Assembly: GCA_003255025.1 (NCBI GenBank)
Contig: QANY01008651.1
Span: 2,764,371 to 2,828,370, forward strand
Length of the DNA: 64,000 bases
Direction: 5' to 3'
Source: Datisca glomerata
Taxonomy: Eukaryota > Streptophyta > Magnoliopsida > Cucurbitales > Datiscaceae
The position numbers and the translations under genes were made by a program. Position 1 is the first letter of the stretch, and the number at the start of each line of letters is the position of its first letter. Positions 22,005-32,982 of the stretch are shown here, piece after piece. The notes beneath the pieces were generated by a model. The model saw only the letters and a program-made list of their open reading frames with translations. It was not told the DNA's origin and did not search any database.

Positions 22005-22130
22005 ATGTTATCAACTTTGAAGGACGCTATAGATCTATTGGAAAAAGTGAAGGTGTTTGATTTGAATGAAAATGGCATACCAATATTTGATCTGTGGAAA
22101 GACAGGAATGGCGTTGTTGTATTTGGGTAG
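22005..22130 (+). pseudogene. single exon of a thioredoxin-like AAED1/PRXL2 gene
   Basis: Forty-one codons read MLSTLKDAIDLLEKVKVFDL, then NENGIPIFDLWKDRNGVVVF and a TAG. This matches the start of the plant AAED1/PRXL2-like thioredoxin-fold domain (At2g37240 type), where '.LLE.V.VFDL.G..IP.SDLWKDRKAVVAF' precedes the CxxC-type redox loop. Here the frame ends before that loop and no later exon is visible downstream. It lacks a transit peptide. It reads as a copied or stranded exon. The redox enzyme would be chloroplast-located; this fragment cannot be active. Confidence 0.65.
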
Positions 22131-24790
22131 TATTAACAATTTCAGGCTTAAGTTTTTATGGAACTGTGTAAAGAAAAATAATGAACTTATGACACTTTAA
22201 TCAAACTATTTCCACCCTTGGCAAGTCCGACTTTTATAAGCATTAGAAGAATTTAAACTAATAAAAAGAACGTACATTAGTTTGAGCTGCATAGTACAAT
22301 TTTGTAATAATTAAGGTCATTTCTTATTATGAACAGAGTGGGGTTTATCATGCCGTTAATCCATATTCATACAAATCACCCTATAATCGAGCTGTCTCTG
22401 CCCTATATCATTTTTCTTCCTCTTGTTTGAGAAGCTTATGTATTTGAATGTTTTTGAAATTTCTTCCACTTGTTGTAATTTGAATGTTTCACGATTTAGG
22501 GTTTTGGTTTTGTTTTGATTGACAAATAAGAATTGAAGTTAATTTATTCATTTTGCTGAGTATAAATATTTTATTTTGTTGTGAGAATGTATTTTTATCC
22601 ATGAAGTTTCTGCTTTTGAGGTAGGAGATGTATTTATATCCATGACATTTATGAAATTTATGTTGTGAGAATGTAGTTTTATGAGATGTATTTGTATTAT
22701 GCTCTTGAGGTAGGAGGGGATTATATGAATTTCATTACTAATATATTTAAGCATTTTACAATGAAATGAGTTTTATATTTGTAGCTTGTCTAGAACATGT
22801 TTTTGGTATCTTGTGCCTTTCAACTTATTGGTTGGACTGGACAATATTACCATGGCTTGTATTATAGTTGAATAGTTCTATGTGAGTGTTGTGAGCTCAA
22901 TGGGCTGAACATATTATTTTTTTCACACATATTATTAAAGTCACAAAGATGGTCTACTGCGGTTTTCATTCTTCTCTTCTTTCTCATTTATATTCTCAGT
23001 AAGTGGCTATTTTATATAAACTCGACATAATTTCTCTGCAACCAAAAGCATACTGCTTTAGTGTTTTCTCATGAATACTGTAATTTGTAAAGGTGCAGTG
23101 ATTTGTTGGGCCAAGTTGGTCAGACGGACAGGCATTAAGTTCCCAAAAATTACTTTGTCATAAGGTTAATTGCTCATATCGAAATGAATATCTTCTTAGT
23201 TGGACATTTCATACTTTACATATTTCTTACACTAGATCTAAGAAAATGTGAATGGATCTTCATCTTTGTTAGACCGAATGCTAATATGATTATGCAATTT
23301 TACCAGATAGAGGTCATGCATACTTTTTTGCTCATCTATGTAGAGAGAGTGATATGGATGTTCTTAGTTAGAACTGTTTTGTTTAGCTAGTTTTGTTAAG
23401 TTTGTTTATTTTTCATAGCAACCTTGTTGTGATCGCTCAGTTGACATACATAGAACATTGTGAATACATCTATGATGACTACAGTTTTATAAGACAGTAA
23501 AATATATGGTTGTAGAACTGTTTGGTATACTAGTCGGGTTGCCTTTGTATATGAACGATTTATGTATTCCGATGGCATTTTTGTGTAATGCTTCTTTACT
23601 TCATTGCTTATGCTTTGGAAAAATGGCTGGATTATGTTCATATCTTAATGTTGTGGGTTAATCTTGAGAAATAAGATTAATATTTTGTTATAGTTAGAAG
23701 ATTTACTTGAGATCATAACATTGATTTGAAGTTGGATTTTCACCCAATTATAAAAGTCTCCTTATTATTTTACAGTGAAACCTCTTAATTATTGGTCATC
23801 AATAGGGAAGACTTATCAACATTGATAGAGTTGGTAGTCATTTACTTCTGGAATGTCAACTCATATAAGAATTATTGTCTCAATATCATTAGATTGAATT
23901 GGATTTACTTAATCAAATGGAACTTGCTATGTTGTAGACTAGTTTCTCATTTTTTTTCATTTTTCATGTTTCTATATGAAATTTTGTAGTTGGAAGGAGA
24001 TATTATTTGAGGTTGTTTTGTTTCGTGGAAACTATGTTATTTCAGGTTTATGTTTGTTATTAGATGAATACCATTGTACATGTTATCCTTCAAGCAATCA
24101 AATAAAAAGAAAAGTCCAACTTTAGAGAGAACTACATGATCAACATCATTTTTTGTATAATTATTGAGATTTTCACATTTATAGAGTTTTGAACTAGCTT
24201 ACCTACATGGTGAAAATTTACTAATATGATTCTTTTAACATAATAAATTGTAAAAAACATTTGGAGAAGAGCATGTAACAACTAGATCAACTAAGTTTCT
24301 TACATTCTTTAAATTCTTTACATAACCATATTTTCATGAAATCTTGCGTCGATTTTCACAAGCCATTGACATTCATATCATGTTTATCGTTTATTAAGAT
24401 TGTTGATATATGTCACTTCCAATTAATTCGTTATCTCAAGTAGTCATTGCATAAACATGATTAATAACATAATAGGGGAAAATGTATACAAGAACATAAC
24501 ATTATGAACATTAATTTAATGGTACATAGGACCTTAGCATTTTTACTAGATGATGCTCAATTCATTATAAATTAGTATCAATGATAATCATGATAAGAAG
24601 GCATTGCCACAAGACTAAATTTGATTATAGTAACATATATTTCAAATGACTAACACAAATGTGAACGTGAAGAAGGCACATAATGGTTTCTTTTAATACT
24701 TGTAAGTAAATAATGAGATCATCATTTTATTGTTATATATTTTCATATCAATTGTTCCAATGTTAATGTCTATTTTTATAATTAAAATAG
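22131..24790. other. no gene seen; some imperfect repeats
   Basis: AT-rich intergenic or intronic sequence. At about 22575-22725 there are imperfect repeats of 'tgttgtgagaatgta.ttttat' and 'cttttgaggtaggag'. No frame above chance was recognised. Confidence 0.4.
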
Positions 24791-24794
24791 TGCG

Positions 24795-25934
24795 AACGAA
24801 TGTGCTAAAATTAGGCGGCAGGTGGAGAAATTAGGGGTTTTGAAGTAAGTATGTTTAAACAAACATTACATTATAACATGAAATTGATAAATTTTGATTG
24901 TAATTTAAGTGATTTTGTGATATGCAGACACACAAAGATCTAGGTAAGTTGTGGAAAAGTATGACAAAGGAAGCGAGACTCAATTATTTCAAGGATAATG
25001 AAATCCATGCCCTTAAAAGCAGAGCAGAACAACCCGTCATCCGAGAATGCATGTCTTTAAAAGGAAGTTACTCACGTTGTACACCCGAGAAATTTGTGGA
25101 TCTTGTTGCAAATGTTGATGAGGGGAAGAGGAGAGCGGTCATGAAGATGGGATTCAGAGGGTTTTTGGATATTAAATACCACAAGGTGAAGAGGAACTTC
25201 TTGCAACAACTATTAGGTTACTTCGATCCAGCCACCTGCACGTTGAATGTCCATGTGTCGACATTTAAAGTCACCGCAAATGACGTGTTTTCTATACTGG
25301 ACATCTTTGACAGTGGGTTGGAGATCAAATTCGATGGTGATGTGAATGAGATAAAAGCTCTAAAGGCGAAGTGGGTAAATGCCAAAGGTGATATTCTGGT
25401 GAACGCCTTGTCGAAATTCTTGTTTGGGGAGTTTGACATTGACTATTAGAGGCTAGCCTTTATGCTATACAGTGTCGATGTTTTGTTATCTCCTCAATCA
25501 AAACCAATCGTCAGTCATTCATGGTTGCATGTTGTGAAGTCACCCGTTACCATCCAACATAAGAATTGGGCTTCTGCTTGTTTTAAAGATTTTGTGGATG
25601 GTGTCACGAGGTATCAAAACAACCACCATAATAGCATTTCCGGATGCTTATTATTTATACAGGTAATATATTTAGTGTACATTGGTATTACTTTCACATT
25701 ATAACATGTGTATATTTGCTAATAAGTTCATTTCGATACAGCTGTTTTATCTGAAGAAGTTGGTATGTCCTGCCAACTATGTTGACTTGAACCAGCCTTC
25801 ACCACTAAGGTGGAACAACATGGCCATTGCTAAAATGATTAATTTTGTAAAATCAAGAGGAGGAGAATCTTGGCCTAAAAGCTATGCGGTTAACGTTTTA
25901 GAATATTATAAATTTGGTTGGTTATATTACCATT
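24795..25934 (+). pseudogene. transposon-associated plant gene (MULE/Ulp1- or plant-mobile-domain-like), one in-frame stop
   Basis: Exon 24922-25662 reads LGKLWKSMTKEARLNYFKDN, then GSYSRCTPEKFVDLVANVDE, KRRAVMKMGFRGFLDIKYHK, QQLLGYFDPATCTLNVHVST and KVTANDVFSILDIFDSGLEI. After a TAG at 25447-25449 the same frame goes on: RLAFMLYSVDVLLSPQSKPI, then ISGCLLFIQ. A donor (CAG|gtaata) and acceptor (ACAG|CTG at about 25742) lead to LFYLKKLVCPANYVDLNQPS and RWNNMAIAKMINFVKSRGG. The pattern 'R.SP..F..V...L...K..AV..MGFG.LL.....' with 'GCL.FLQLFYL' is shared by plant genes tied to Mutator-like/Ulp1 transposons. A possible upstream exon lies at 24792-24845. Exact family is inferred by eye. Confidence 0.55.
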
Positions 25935-25974
25935 GATTATTTATTACTAATTCACATATATTTGTATTATGTAG

Positions 25975-26515
25975 ATTGATACAATAACGCAAGTAGTTCT
26001 GGGCGACCGTGAGGTTTGGGAGGACCTGAGCATAAGCATGTTCACGAGGACGTGTGTGCAGATTTACCTGACGTGCAAGTCGTCAGGCTAGGTGCTTTAA
26101 GTGCGTAGGTGGTTGCTCTTTAGACGGAGTCTAGCTCCATGAGAAAGGCTCTTCAGGCAAAGTCTAGCTCCATGTGGGTGGATATTTCACAATTAACAGA
26201 GGTGTAGAGAAAGATGATGGCCATCCAAGAGAAGATGTGCACAACATTAGAGAGTCTTTTGGAATGGGACACTGGTAAGTCTCGAGCCCAAGACGATGAG
26301 CCACCCGTCACCTCCACTCAAGGTAAAGAATAAGGAGGTTTTAATGAGGATATGTGTCCCTTCCGCGAAAAACAGCTACCGGTCTCTTCATCACCTTTAT
26401 ATAAAGGTGATAATGATAAAAAGTGCATCCAGTTGGATGCTTCAGACAATGTATTTGCTGACCTGCTATTGGTCAGGAAACCATCTATGATTGGAACAAC
26501 TAAATGACGTCGAAA
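25975..26515 (+). pseudogene. 3' continuation of the transposon-associated gene
   Basis: Frames such as MAIQEKMCTTLESLLEWDTG (charged, coiled-coil-like) and LDASDNVFADLLLVRKPSMI are the kind of linker found after the conserved domain, but several stops interrupt them. A possible further piece, YDKLFVDDGYFDWSLYSG, is at about 26815-26868, just before a GT donor. Confidence 0.35.
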
Positions 26516-29500
26516 GGTATTATTTTGTTTATTTGTATTTCATCGTTTCTATATATATAACATGCATAATCTAAATATTAATCTAACACCTTACTTGGGG
26601 TTATGTTTTGGTAAACAAGTCTTATCCGAGTCTACCAAAAGCCAAGTCCCGATATAGTTGAAGCTACATGTAAATCGGGTATTATGTCATGAAAATGCTT
26701 ATGTTTTTTTATTCTTTGTTATTTTTGTGGTTGTGTTATTTGATATAATTTCTTATTTTTAGAAGCTTTTTATTGTGTTGTACTATTTAGTCGTTATATC
26801 TTTATTTTAAAAGGTATGACAAATTGTTTGTTGATGATGGATATTTTGATTGGTCCCTTTATAGTGGGTATGTTTTTTTTATTCTTCTATGTATCTTTTG
26901 TTCATTTTGTTCATTGTTTTTCTTGTTCTTTCTACTGCTCTGTATTTTTTTCTTCTCCTGTCTTGCTTCTTCTATTAAGTTGTATGTCTTCACGTTGACT
27001 ATTACATTTGGTTGTCAGAGGTAATATAATGGTGATTGTTTTGTCTGATATTCCCAATTGATCTATGTATGTGTCTGCTAATAATGTAGAATGTGTGGAT
27101 GTTTGTGTTTTGGGGTAAATAGACAATAAGCTAATTTATGTCTCTTTCTCTATCTATTTTGCTTCATATCTTTGTTCAGTAATCTGAAGCAACATAGTGC
27201 GTGGAGAGACAACAATCGATAACTTTCAGTCATCGGTATATGGAGCGAACCTCCTTTTCTATTTCTATCTTCTTAGGTATAACTTTTGTGTATGTATGGT
27301 TTGTTAATTGTTGAATTTCCAGTTGGTGATGTGAGGTTGATTTTTTTCCTTGTAAGAAATATATTGAAATCCAAAGCAGGGTACACTATAAAATGCCCGA
27401 AGGGAAACATGTCAATTTGTTTTCTTTTGCCTTGACTTTAAGCAATATTTTTAGCATTACCAGTTGGTTAGATATAAACGTTTGCAGTACATGTTTGCAG
27501 GCAATTACATCAAAGGCTGATTTTTTCTTTGAAACTATTGTTTCAGGCAGCAAAAGACCTGCATAAGTTGGTCAATTAGTGAAGGTAAAGTCGTAGTATA
27601 TAAAATTTTTGCTTGTTTCTTTTTCTTTAGATTATATGCATGTTTGCTTGCTGTTTTGAAGCTTTTTAAGTAGCTCTCTGGGATGATAGAGAAAGCAGAT
27701 GTCAAACTTAGCGTGTTCCTGTTATGTCTAGTATATTTTCTTTCAAAATTGTCATATTTCTTAGGCTTCAAGATATAAAAAGTGTTAAGTAAATTAAAAG
27801 AAATTTAGCGGAGATAAATTCGTTCTACAATATGTTGTTCATGCCCTTTTTTTCTGATTTAAGTATGACAAAAAATGGAGTTAACTGAATTAGCTCTGTT
27901 TCAAGTTTAAGTGCTTTAACATTTATTATATGTTTCAGGTAACATTTGTTTGAATTGAAATGTGGTCACCAATTGGAAATCTTTCTTGATTTTGCACGTT
28001 CAAGTGGTCTTTGTCCATCTGATATGAAATGTCTTGATGATTGGTTAAATTCCCAAACTTAAAAAGGACATAAAATTGGTTGGATATAGGTAGTTTGAAA
28101 AACTCATTCGCCCCATTGTGTTTATCCATGAAAATCTGTTGTTTGCTTGTAAAGTGCACTGAGATCTATGGTCCATCTTTGAACTCCATTAGTCTTTTAT
28201 TTAAATTGATTACAAGGAATTATTATAAAATTTTCTTCTGTAGTTCTTGTTGGAAACAAATTATTTTAGAGTATCTGTATCGTTCTTGCTATTGTCTCCT
28301 CCATGATTGATCTTGCCGATTGAAAAGCCTTTGAAGGTCTCTCTTACTATCTATTAGTTAGTATTATGCTCTTGACTATTACACTTGCACATATATGTCT
28401 TAGATCTAATGCTTTCATTTTACAAAGTTAGGCTTCATAATTAATTGCAAAAGTTTCCAAGCTGGGATATATAGGTGCTTTTAATAAGATGATCCCAATT
28501 ACATTTTTTTCACACAGTTAGTAAATATTAGCGTTCCATTAACGCTAATAATTAGTAATGAATCCCATTTTCTTTGTGTAGTCACCCTTTGTCTCTGTTG
28601 GCCTTTGCCTTTTGTTCGTTAGGGCTGTCACTTGATCTGGGTAATTTTCCCTCCTCCTTCAATTTGTTCAGGTGGTTGTTGTTGAACTTTTTTATTTTTT
28701 GGCTTTATGTATGGTTTTCAGTTTAGTTCTCATTTGTCTTAATAACCGGAGATGGATTTGGGTAGATTTTAAACTTCTGTTTGTCATTAGTATAACTATG
28801 TAGGAATTTTTTCCTTTTCATCTATGTTGTTAGTTGGTGTTTAATTTAGGCTTTCCATTTCTTTTGATAATTAGTGTTTAAATCTAGGATTTTTCCAATT
28901 GTTATAGATGTAATTTATTATTTAATTTTGTTTGATTTTTTGTTGTTGTTGTGGGTTGATTTCTATAATTTTAAGAATTATGTTTTATTAGCATATTTAA
29001 TGATTGGGGTTTTTTTTGTTTTTTACAGGCTTGTGCTTTTTTTCCATCTTATTTTTTATTTTTTTTGGATAGATTTGTATCGTGTTTTATTTTTGGTTGG
29101 TATTTTGTTGACTTTTGTTTTAGTGGATGTTCCCATTTTGTTAATCGGTGTAGCGGTGGATTTTTTTTTCTTCTCTCAATCGTTGATATCCCATACCGCT
29201 TTGTTTGGGTTTAGGATAGACTTACATTGTACTGCAAGTATATATTTTCAATAGTCCGTGATCTTTTGATTTAGGATAGACTTACATTGTATTGCAAGTA
29301 CATCTTTTCAATAATCGGTGGTTTAGGATAGACTTACATTGCATTACAAGTACATATTTTCAATAACCAGTGATCTTTTTATCTTTTTTAATCGGTGCGG
29401 TTTGTTTGTTTTTCATTTGTGGGTTGTAAATTTGATATTCACGTGTTATCCTGCTCCTAATTTTCCTTCTGCTACATTTTTCTTCCTGTGACTTTTGGTC

Positions 29501-30749
29501 TGTAGCGTGAGTTATAAATTTCCGACTTATGATTGTTATGTTTATATTCATATGATTTTTGAAGTAGTTCCTTTTTTTGCTCTTTACACATGTTCATTCG
29601 GTTTTGTGATTGCTTACTTTTGGTTGTCCTTGGTTCATGTTTATTAGTAATATTTTGGCTTAAGTGATTTGGCTTTGCATTTTTTTCCTCTGACTTTTAA
29701 GTGTATTTATCTTCTCTTTTCTCATATATGTCGGTTACGGTTAAAAATGTTAATTTTTGATAATAACTTAAGATTTCAGCCTCAATTATATTGTTGGTCT
29801 TTTTTTTCTCGTTCTTTCTTCAGCTTTGTCTTTTTTTGTCTTCTTTTATCTTGCTTCTTCTGTCTTTCTTTCCCTTTTTTATTTTTCTTTCCACGTTTGA
29901 ACTTTAGTTTTTGTATCTGTCTTTCTTTTTCTATTTTCTTTTTCTTTTGTTATCAGTTTTTTTTGTTAATCTGTTGGTCTATTAATAAAGTTATATTTTT
30001 TATTTTTATTTTTTTTGTGACTTCCAGAAATGCTGACCGAATTACAGATGTTTGTTTACTATTATTTGGTTAAACGATAGTTTTTAGCTGAGAGAGTTGT
30101 TTTATGATTTTTTTAGTCATCTCTTATGTTTTATTCAACGCGTACTACTTGTTTGTCTTTCCTTTTTATCGGTATGTTGTATATTATGTTATTTGTGTAA
30201 GGTTTTTACGTTATTGTTTAGGATAGAGGTGTATTATCTTTTGAAAAGAGTTGTATCATTTTGTCATATTCTAGTTTTGGAGAGTGTTCGGCTATTTATG
30301 TTTTTCTACTCACATTCTGCAGCTCGGTCTTTAGTGTTTATTTTTTCTATTTCTGTTATCAATCGATGGTCTTTTTTTTAGCTGTTTGTGGTCATATTAT
30401 GCGGCTAGATGAGTTTTGTTTCTTTTCTTTGTTTGTGTATAAATTAGGCTTACTTATTACGGACAATAGGAACTCGTCTTTCGATGACAAATTGAATGAA
30501 AAGTATGATAAATGGCATAGAATAATTAAACAATAATATAGTTTAAACTTTCTTTTGGAGATAAATTATATGTTGATTGTTATCTTTGCGAATGCATATT
30601 GTAGTTTCTTTCTTTTCTTTTCCGTGATGAGATCTCGTTACTCATTTACTGATATTAGATCAAAAGAATTCAATTTTCTCGTAACTTTCATACAGATAAA
30701 AAACAATGGATAAGGGACTGTGGTTTTTATTATTCTTATACTATAGGGC
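26516..30749. other. long T-rich sequence, no gene recognised
   Basis: The plus strand is strongly T-rich, especially 28.6-30.4 kb. Frames here are Phe/Leu-rich and reflect composition. The bias and position suggest intron or gene-flank sequence upstream of the PER1-like pseudogene. A 9-bp palindrome, ATTAGCGTT / AACGCTAAT, lies at 28527-28549. Confidence 0.4.
29210..29378. repeat. 52-60 bp tandem repeat, three copies
   Basis: Copies start at 29210, 29270 and 29322. Each begins TTTAGGATAGACTTACATTG, continues TGCAAGTACAT and ends in TTTTCAATAA and a CGGTGATCTTTT-like tail. Confidence 0.9.
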
Positions 30750-32014
30750 TTGTCTTACACAATGCGAAGAAACTGGATGCATAGGGTAGACATGCTTTTC
30801 CTCGATGCAAATTCTCGTCAGGATGGTGTATGCATCAAACGTCCGTGGTATATGCGGGAACCTCTTTACTTAAGGTGGAAGCAATGGTATTGTCAAAGTG
30901 ACTGCCAGTACTATTGTATGCTTGACAGAGAGAGAGAAAGAGAGGCTCTTGGTCATGGTCCTGTCAAATATCATGGTAAATGGTCCTTCAAGCTTGTATA
31001 TGGAATTCAGGTTTGGATTTCAACATGCTATAAACTTTAAGCGCTTCTATATTTAAATTTGGTTTGATGTTACCTTATTATAATCTTCTAATTTTTGGTT
31101 GTTAACGTGCTTACTACTTAGCAACCTGTTTTCGTAGATTTGTCTACTCTCAACCTTGCAATGCATTTTCATGAATGGTTATCATTTTTCATACTTATGT
31201 ATTATAAGTTGCCTCTTAAACAAGACAAAAAGGCATACTATGAGTATGCGATTTTATGGCACATCTACGGGATCTTGTCAATGAATTCCTGGTTTTGGAG
31301 TGATGTTTTCCATAGTCGATAAGCTTATCCATTGCGTTCTAGAGCCATTAATTTTTCATCTTTCAATGAAACAGTGTATATGGTACCCACACAATCAACA
31401 CCCTGCACATAACTTGTTTTATTATTCAACTGCATGGACGTGGATTTGACAGAAAAACTTGACTATTCTTCAGTTGTGATGATACTTGGGTATTCCCTTA
31501 TTGTGGCTATGCTGAGATGTTTTAATATGAGGGATGAGGCTTCCAGAGTCATGATTTCTGCTCCACTGCTTGCTTTCGTAACCACCCATATATTATACCT
31601 CAACTGTTTTAAATTAGATTATGGTATGACTTGTTGTCTTTTGCACATTTGATTTTCGCAGTGTTCAACCGTACACTTTTAACCTATATTTTTATGTATC
31701 ATACAATCTTTTTGAAAATCAATATTCATTCTGAATTATACATCATATGAAACTTTTACAGCTTTTGGACAGTCTTTTTGCATGGAATCTGTTGTTTTAG
31801 GTTCATCCTCTATTCTCACTAGCTGGAATAATTTGTCACTATAATTATGATGGCCTTGCAATGATCCTTGAGATCTATGATTTCCCTCCATACCAAGGAT
31901 TCGTAGATGCTCATGCCCTCTGGCATGCCACTACCATCCCAGTACCTATGGTGGAGTTTCATTAGAGAAGATACTGAGCTCCAAACCTCCAACCTCCTTA
32001 AGAAGGCAAAATAG
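30750..32014 (+). pseudogene. PER1/PGAP3-like gene, degraded (CREST family, GPI-anchor remodelling)
   Basis: Exons are recognisable in order. 30750-31010 gives IKRPWYMREPLYLRWKQWYC, then ALGHGPVKYHGKWSFKLVYG. 31122-31318 gives LSTLNLAMHFHEWLSFFILM and YYEYAILWHIYGILSMNSWF. 31436-31623 gives DVDLTEKLDYSSVVMILGYS and APLLAFVTTHILYLNCFKLD. About 31801-32014 gives AMILEIYDFPPYQGFVDAHA, then LWHATTIP. The family is a multi-pass ER/Golgi membrane protein that remodels GPI lipids. Damage: a stop and frame changes in the Cys-rich N-terminal part (CLTQCEETGCIG then stop), lost splice signals at the second junction (AT for GT at about 31319 and AT for AG at about 31434), a poorly conserved fourth exon, and a small deletion after ATTIP that shifts the frame, although LKKAK and a stop follow in the correct family frame at 32014. 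No signal-peptide exon was found. Confidence 0.85.
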
Positions 32015-32705
32015 CTTTTTGTCTACAATTTGTTATTTTCAGTGTTATGATTATCATATTTGATAGCTTTTTCGTAGGCTTAATCCAATGTATTTGTTAA
32101 ACTTTGTGGAAATTACATTACGTCTCTTTTATTCAATTTTGTTCCATGCTTGGATAGTTGGACTAAAGAAAATTCAATTAAGAAAGCATCTATATTTTTC
32201 ACCTGATATATATATATATATTTGAGCTGATGAGTATACTTCTTAATCAATGTGTATGAAATGTGTAAAGATGATAATCAGTGAAGTGAATTGAATTACT
32301 GATTGAGAAAGATGATTAATATGTTTTTCGTTAAACTGAGCATAGAGAGATTCGAACTTTTGATATTTTGGGCAATATCAATACTTTCGGTTTTGATATA
32401 AAATTGATGGATGTTAGTGTTATTTGATTGTATCATTGATGAATTATGGTTCGATTCAATTATAAAATTGATAAATTTTTAGTTCAACTACTCAATTTAT
32501 AATTCATTTATTAAATTATAAAATTGATGGAATGTAATTATTAATTATAAGTGAAAATGAGAATTACTCTATAATTTTTATTATATATATATTATTGTCT
32601 CATTATGTATATGTTATTAATAATGTCGGAACATCCTATTACAATCAAACGCGTGCGGAGTATGTGCCGGTTACTTGGTCTCTCAAAAGGTGAAGAGTGT
32701 GAACA

Positions 32706-32740
<35 letters not shown>

Positions 32741-32982
32741 TTGAATTAACTTTGCTTATTGAATGCAACGTAAAAAGAGACGTGTGTAAAATTGGAATTT
32801 TTCTCTAGTAAACAAAAAAAGTAAATATATAATGAAGTCAAATAGTTCAATTAATAATTGAATCTTTGCATCAAAACAAACCCAAATGACAGCGATCTCC
32901 CTTAATTCCCAGTTCCCACCGATCAATCTTCCTATTTATCTCTCCAATCTCATAAACAAAAAAGAACAAAAAAATCCCAAAA
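32015..32982. other. upstream region of the receptor kinase, no gene
   Basis: AT-rich intergenic sequence with a TA microsatellite. It should hold the promoter of the receptor kinase, but no TATA box or start site can be fixed with confidence. Confidence 0.4.
32707..32740. repeat. (TA)n microsatellite
   Basis: About 17 TA units roughly 240 bp upstream of the receptor kinase start codon. Confidence 0.95.

Noticed and set aside
28874..30536. Several Phe/Leu-rich frames that look like membrane proteins
   Set aside because: The plus strand is T-rich here, which makes TTT/TTG runs; there is no conserved motif or start context.
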